Shown piece by piece: positions 61,028-64,000 of a stretch of 64,000 nucleotides of DNA. The stretch is from assembly GCF_038181555.1 (NCBI RefSeq), contig NZ_JBBWUA010000013.1, positions 1 to 64,000 on the forward strand. Direction: 5' to 3'. The notes beneath the pieces were generated by a model. That model ran no database searches, was not told the DNA's origin, and saw nothing but the letters and a program-made list of their open reading frames with translations. Each line of letters opens with the position of its first letter. The stretch's first letter is position 1. The position numbers and the translations under genes are program-made. Source of the DNA: Desulfitobacterium sp038181555. GTDB lineage: Bacteria > Bacillota > Desulfitobacteriia > Desulfitobacteriales > Desulfitobacteriaceae.

Positions 61028-61058
61028 GCAATGATTTAAACTACTAAGGTTATTGCAG

Positions 61059-61083
61059 GGCCGCCGTCCTTGGCTGCCTCTTG
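61059..61083. repeat. GC-rich hairpin repeat, left of the nitroreductase gene
   Basis: GGCCGCCGTCCTTGGCTGCC then CTCTTG; an imperfect stem. Nearly the same sequence is found at 61979-62002 on the other side of the gene. Confidence 0.7.
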
Positions 61084-61110
61084 GGATGGTTTAGGAAGGG
61101 GAAAGATTTT

Positions 61111-61914
61111 ATGCAAATTCCGGATGAAAAATGGTATACTGCTGTTTTTCAGCGTCGATCTAGGCGACAATTTAACAATAAACCCTTAGCTCCTGAGGTA
61201 TTAACCCAGCTCCTTGATTTTACACATGTCCTTAATAATGAGTTCTGTGGCGCGAAGGTACAAATAGTTAACCATAGTCCAGATGAAGTGTTCAAAGGTG
61301 CTATAGGTTCTTACGGAAAAATTAAAGGTTCACCAGCCTACGTCGCTTTCATTGGCAATGTCGAAGATTCACATGTTCAAGAAAAAGTGGGTTATCTCGG
61401 GGAGTGCTTCATATTAGAGGCTACTTCACTGGGTTTAGCAACCTGCTGGGTTGGCGGCTTTTTTAAGCCGGAAGTGGTGATGCAGCATATAAAAATTAGT
61501 CAGAATGAACGGGTAATGGCTGTTTCTCCACTAGGTTATGCTTCTGAACAATACAGCTTGGAGGAGAAAATTATGTCCGGTTTTGCCTCTGGGCATAAGC
61601 GCAACGACCTCGAAGGTCTATGCCTTCAGGGCTTCAAAGAAGATTGGCCTGCCTGGGTAAAATCAGCCATAGAATTAGGTCGATTGGCACCTTCGGCGGT
61701 GAATAGACAACCATGGCGATTTTCGGTTGATACCGAATCTATTAAGATTTCAGTCGATGACCTTAAGGATTCATATCACATTTCCAAACGTCTGGATTGT
61801 GGAATAGCTATGATACACATTGAGATAGGTGCTAGTCATGAAGGGGTAACAGGGCAATGGGAATATCTTGATCAACCGGAGATTGCAATCTTCAAGGTCA
61901 AAAGAGTTCATTAA
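61111..61914 (+). CDS. Nitroreductase-like flavoprotein (TM nitroreductase family)
   Basis: About 267 residues, which is the tandem-fold version of the nitroreductase family. WYTAVFQRRSRRQF is the N-terminal FMN-contacting block; GYLGECFILEATSLGLATCW follows; a second half has AIELGRLAPSAVNRQPWRF, again nitroreductase-like. ATG 61111 has AGGAAGGGG at about 10 bases; TTG 61081 is less likely because the hairpin repeat overlaps it. No partner gene. The gene is bracketed by two copies of a hairpin (61059 and 61979). Confidence 0.83.
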   Translation: MQIPDEKWYTAVFQRRSRRQFNNKPLAPEVLTQLLDFTHVLNNEFCGAKVQIVNHSPDEVFKGAIGSYGKIKGSPAYVAFIGNVEDSHVQEKVGYLGECFILEATSLGLATCWVGGFFKPEVVMQHIKISQNERVMAVSPLGYASEQYSLEEKIMSGFASGHKRNDLEGLCLQGFKEDWPAWVKSAIELGRLAPSAVNRQPWRFSVDTESIKISVDDLKDSYHISKRLDCGIAMIHIEIGASHEGVTGQWEYLDQPEIAIFKVKRVH

Positions 61915-61978
61915 GATTAATCCGGCAAAATTTATAAGAAATCCGAACTTTACTTGCTATAGTGAGTTGTGTTAAAGA

Positions 61979-62002
61979 GGCCGCCATCCTAGCGGCCTCT
62001 TG
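61979..62002. repeat. GC-rich hairpin repeat, right of the nitroreductase gene
   Basis: GAGGCCGC-catccta-GCGGCCTC is a perfect stem-loop just after the nitroreductase gene and is followed by TTGCTCT. It may act as a terminator. Confidence 0.75.
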
Positions 62003-62021
62003 CTCTGGGGTCGTACGGAAT

Positions 62022-62062
62022 CAAATAACAGAGAGTATCGCGAATAGAGGATGATGGATGTG
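62022..62062 (+). repeat. 76-bp attC-like repeat, copy F (left half only)
   Basis: AAATAACAGAGAGTA and ATAGAGGATGATGGATGTGG align with copy C over its left half, with a one-base gap; the match stops at GGTTTGTAATTC. It is the last copy to the right. Confidence 0.55.
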
Positions 62063-62194
62063 GTTTGTAATTCTCTTGCTTGAAGGAAAAGCAAGGTTCA
62101 TGAAGAATTCCTTAAAAAGGAAATGATTACTTTATGTGCAATTACTAGGTCTAATAATGGTAGAAGAGAGATGATTTAGGGGAGGTCGTATCTT

Positions 62195-62902
62195 ATGAAT
62201 GAGGTCGATAGAAGCCTATTTGATGAAGCTAATCCCGAGAAATGGGGATACCTTTACAAAATCGCAGGGTATGCAACAATAGTTATGCTTATCATTATTC
62301 CAATACAGATTGCAATTTTTATAGTTTTTCCATTTCCGGATTCCATTGAAAGTTGGTTCGAATTATTCAATAAGAGTTGGCTTTTAGGTTTAATTCATCT
62401 TGATCTACTCTACATAATTAATAATATTATAGTAGCAATCATGTACCTTGCTTTCTACTTTTCACTAAAGAAAAAGAATGAAAGTCTGATGATAATTGCA
62501 CTCGTACTAGGACTTTTAGGAATATCTGCTTATTTGTCATCAAATAAAGCATTTGAGATGTTATCCATAAGTAATCTTTACTACGATGCCGCTTCAGAAA
62601 CCGCGAAAACTATATTCCTTGCTACGGGTCAAACCATGCTTTCTTCTTGGAGAGGAACAGCGTTTGATATTTATTACGTTCTGAATGGTATTACCTTAAT
62701 TATTATTTCTTGTGTAATGTTTAAGAGTTCTATTTATAGCAATAAGATTGCTGCAATCGGATTATTATCAGGAGTACTTATGATGATTCCTTCGACTGCA
62801 GGAACTATTGGTCTTATTTTCTCACTTGCTTCACTTATTCCATGGACAGTTTTTGCAATATTAGTATCAATGAAATTTCTACAGTTAGGCAAATCAAAAT
62901 AG
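62195..62902 (+). CDS. DUF4386-like multi-pass membrane protein
   Basis: 235 residues with six or seven hydrophobic segments. The N-terminal part WGYLYKIAGYATIVMLIIIP is followed by helices at roughly 60-100, 110-130, 160-180, 185-210 and 215-230. The pattern fits DUF4386-type membrane proteins, but I do not see a certain signature. GGGGAGG precedes ATG. Function unknown. Confidence 0.6.
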   Translation: MNEVDRSLFDEANPEKWGYLYKIAGYATIVMLIIIPIQIAIFIVFPFPDSIESWFELFNKSWLLGLIHLDLLYIINNIIVAIMYLAFYFSLKKKNESLMIIALVLGLLGISAYLSSNKAFEMLSISNLYYDAASETAKTIFLATGQTMLSSWRGTAFDIYYVLNGITLIIISCVMFKSSIYSNKIAAIGLLSGVLMMIPSTAGTIGLIFSLASLIPWTVFAILVSMKFLQLGKSK

Positions 62903-62951
62903 TATAAATGGAATAATCATATGAGAACGAAAAAACTAGGGAGGTGATTTA

Positions 62952-63138
62952 GTGAATCCTATTCATTTCGACCTTACGTTAATTGTCCAAGTAATATCTT
63001 TTTTGATCGTCTCACTTATTATTTGCGGGATTATATTACATCTTTGCATTTATAAGAAAAAAACAAAATAAAGACATGGAAATTATAGCGAAGCTAGATC
63101 GTATAATTGAATTGTTAGAAAGCGACAAAAAGAATTAA
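62952..63138 (+). pseudogene. DUF4083-like small membrane protein, probable frameshift
   Basis: From GTG 62952 (GGGAGGTGATT upstream) a 39-residue peptide (MNPIHFDLTLIVQVISFLIV, then SLIICGIILHL..) has one membrane helix and stops at 63071 after a seven-A run. Right after it, in another frame, is MEIIAKLDRIIELLESDKKN. Dropping one A gives one protein of about 61 residues ending in the amphipathic LDRIIELLE tail common in DUF4083-type small membrane proteins. Either a frameshift or two peptides. Confidence 0.5.
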
Positions 63139-63153
63139 AGTGAGGTGCTATAA

Positions 63154-63324
63154 ATGGTTGTTTTCCCTGCGGTTATTACTCCCACGGCTGCTATTGGTGC
63201 TGTATTTATACCCTTTATTTTGGTGCCAATTGCTTTAATTGCATTTATCGTATGGCAGATTAGAAAACTTAATATAATTGAAGAAAAACTTGTGTGTATA
63301 CAGGAAATACTGAAGGACAAATAG
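63154..63324 (+). CDS. Small single-helix membrane protein
   Basis: 56 residues from ATG 63154, with AGTGAGGTG upstream. A hydrophobic helix (about residues 12-33) is followed by an amphipathic tail (RKLNIIEEKLVCIQEILKDK). It has the same plan as the preceding frameshifted gene, 15 bases upstream, so both could be paralogues. No family name assigned with certainty. Confidence 0.65.
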   Translation: MVVFPAVITPTAAIGAVFIPFILVPIALIAFIVWQIRKLNIIEEKLVCIQEILKDK

Positions 63325-63388
63325 GATATTGATGAGAAAGCCATAAGTCATGATGAGTTACGAACAGAAGTGTAGAGGTCAATAATAT

Positions 63389-64000
63389 ATGAATTCAATG
63401 GGTAATAAGAAAACAAAATGTTTATTAATTCATGGATTTGGTGGTGGAGTACACGAAGTCCAGCCTTTGGCCGATCATCTGATGGGTCATCGTTATGAGG
63501 TATTTTGTCCTACATTAAAAGGTCATTCAGCGACCAAAAAAGATATGAAAAAAGCTACTTATACGGAATGGATAGATTCCGCAGAACGTGAACTTTTAAG
63601 GTTGAAGGAAGCCGGGGATGAGATTTTGCTAATAGGGTTCTCCATGGGAGGCCTGATTGCATTTAATCTTGCCTGTAAACATAACATCAAGGCCATTGTA
63701 ACAATCAATACGCCCATCTTCTATTGGAATTTATTCCGAGTGTTTCTTAATCTCGTGGATGACATAAAATGCAAGAAGTGCAACCATATCAAGAGGTATA
63801 TAAAAGCCAAAGGCAACTCACCTTTTTTAGCAATGATACAGTTTCTGTTATTATTGCGCCAAACCAAGGCAAAGTTAGCAAAGATAAACTGCCCACTCCT
63901 CATCATTCAGGCTGAAGATGATGACACAGTAAGGAGAAAGAGCGTGGATTATATCTATAAACACGTGTCTTCGGAAAAGAAAAAGATTAGATATTTTCAT
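63389..64000 (+). CDS. Alpha/beta hydrolase (carboxylesterase-like), 3' partial
   Basis: 204 residues before the window ends. CLLIHGFGGGVHEVQPLADH contains the oxyanion strand, LIGFSMGGLIAFNLA the nucleophile Ser elbow (GFSMGG), and LLIIQAEDDDTV the catalytic Asp; the final His probably lies at or just past the right edge. It looks like Est30-type carboxylesterases or monoacylglycerol lipase relatives. AGAGGT lies upstream of ATG 63389. Confidence 0.85.
   Translation, partial: MNSMGNKKTKCLLIHGFGGGVHEVQPLADHLMGHRYEVFCPTLKGHSATKKDMKKATYTEWIDSAERELLRLKEAGDEILLIGFSMGGLIAFNLACKHNIKAIVTINTPIFYWNLFRVFLNLVDDIKCKKCNHIKRYIKAKGNSPFLAMIQFLLLLRQTKAKLAKINCPLLIIQAEDDDTVRRKSVDYIYKHVSSEKKKIRYFH

Overview
The window is about 64 kb of a low-to-medium GC, endospore-forming, anaerobic Firmicute, most like Desulfitobacterium or a close relative in the Peptococcaceae. 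This is judged from gene content, not from a database search. The pointers are spore genes (a GerW/YtfJ homologue, a GerMN lipoprotein, a collagen-like exosporium-type protein), an agr-type peptide quorum-sensing locus, a reverse rubrerythrin, a type III glutamine synthetase, a LarA-family racemase and a sulfoacetaldehyde acetyltransferase-like enzyme. No rRNA, tRNA, CRISPR array, prophage or complete transposon was recognised.

Layout. Bases 1-8.6 kb are a spore-surface type glycosylation island: a collagen-like protein with nine 36-bp repeats, four glycosyltransferases, a methyltransferase, a nucleotide-sugar dehydrogenase, a sugar epimerase and a YVTN beta-propeller fragment. Bases 8.6-22 kb carry central C4/C6 acid metabolism: a LarA homologue, a GerMN lipoprotein, a TDT-type C4-dicarboxylate transporter and a shortened paralogue of it, a LysR regulator, a TIM-barrel isomerase, a CitE-like lyase, NAD-malic enzyme, citrate synthase and a large membrane transporter. 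An identical bipartite motif lies upstream of lysR and of the CitE-like/malic enzyme operon. Bases 21.8-24.2 kb hold gerW, a DUF2953 gene and an ECF sigma/anti-sigma pair. Bases 24.7-29.1 kb hold a BenE-type symporter and an agr locus: a kinase-less membrane protein, AgrB, a 40-residue AgrD and a PAS histidine kinase. NadA follows.

Bases 30.4-40.7 kb are a catabolic cluster: LysR, 3-hydroxyacyl-CoA dehydrogenase family protein, MFS transporter, acetolactate-synthase-like TPP enzyme, SCP2-domain protein, Xsc-like TPP enzyme, then an iron alcohol dehydrogenase and an aldehyde dehydrogenase. If the Xsc call is right, the cluster would release sulfite and acetyl phosphate from a C2 sulfonate. Bases 40.7-52.1 kb are ammonium assimilation: glnN and gltBD, each behind a leader with the same upstream element, promoter and terminator hairpin, so the two are probably co-regulated by antitermination. 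MscS and a two-domain VOC protein lie between them.

Bases 52.3 kb to the right end form an AT-richer accessory island of small, self-contained genes: GNAT, SDR epimerase, RCC1 fragment, DUF1697, DUF1540, reverse rubrerythrin, two CPBP proteases, HAD phosphatase, two small paralogous proteins of unknown family, a frameshifted MFS gene, a nitroreductase, membrane proteins and an alpha/beta hydrolase. Three gapless 76-bp repeats and at least four partial copies separate these genes. Their ends, inverted arms and position against the stop codons resemble integron attC sites. This possible integrase-less cassette array is the most unusual feature of the window.
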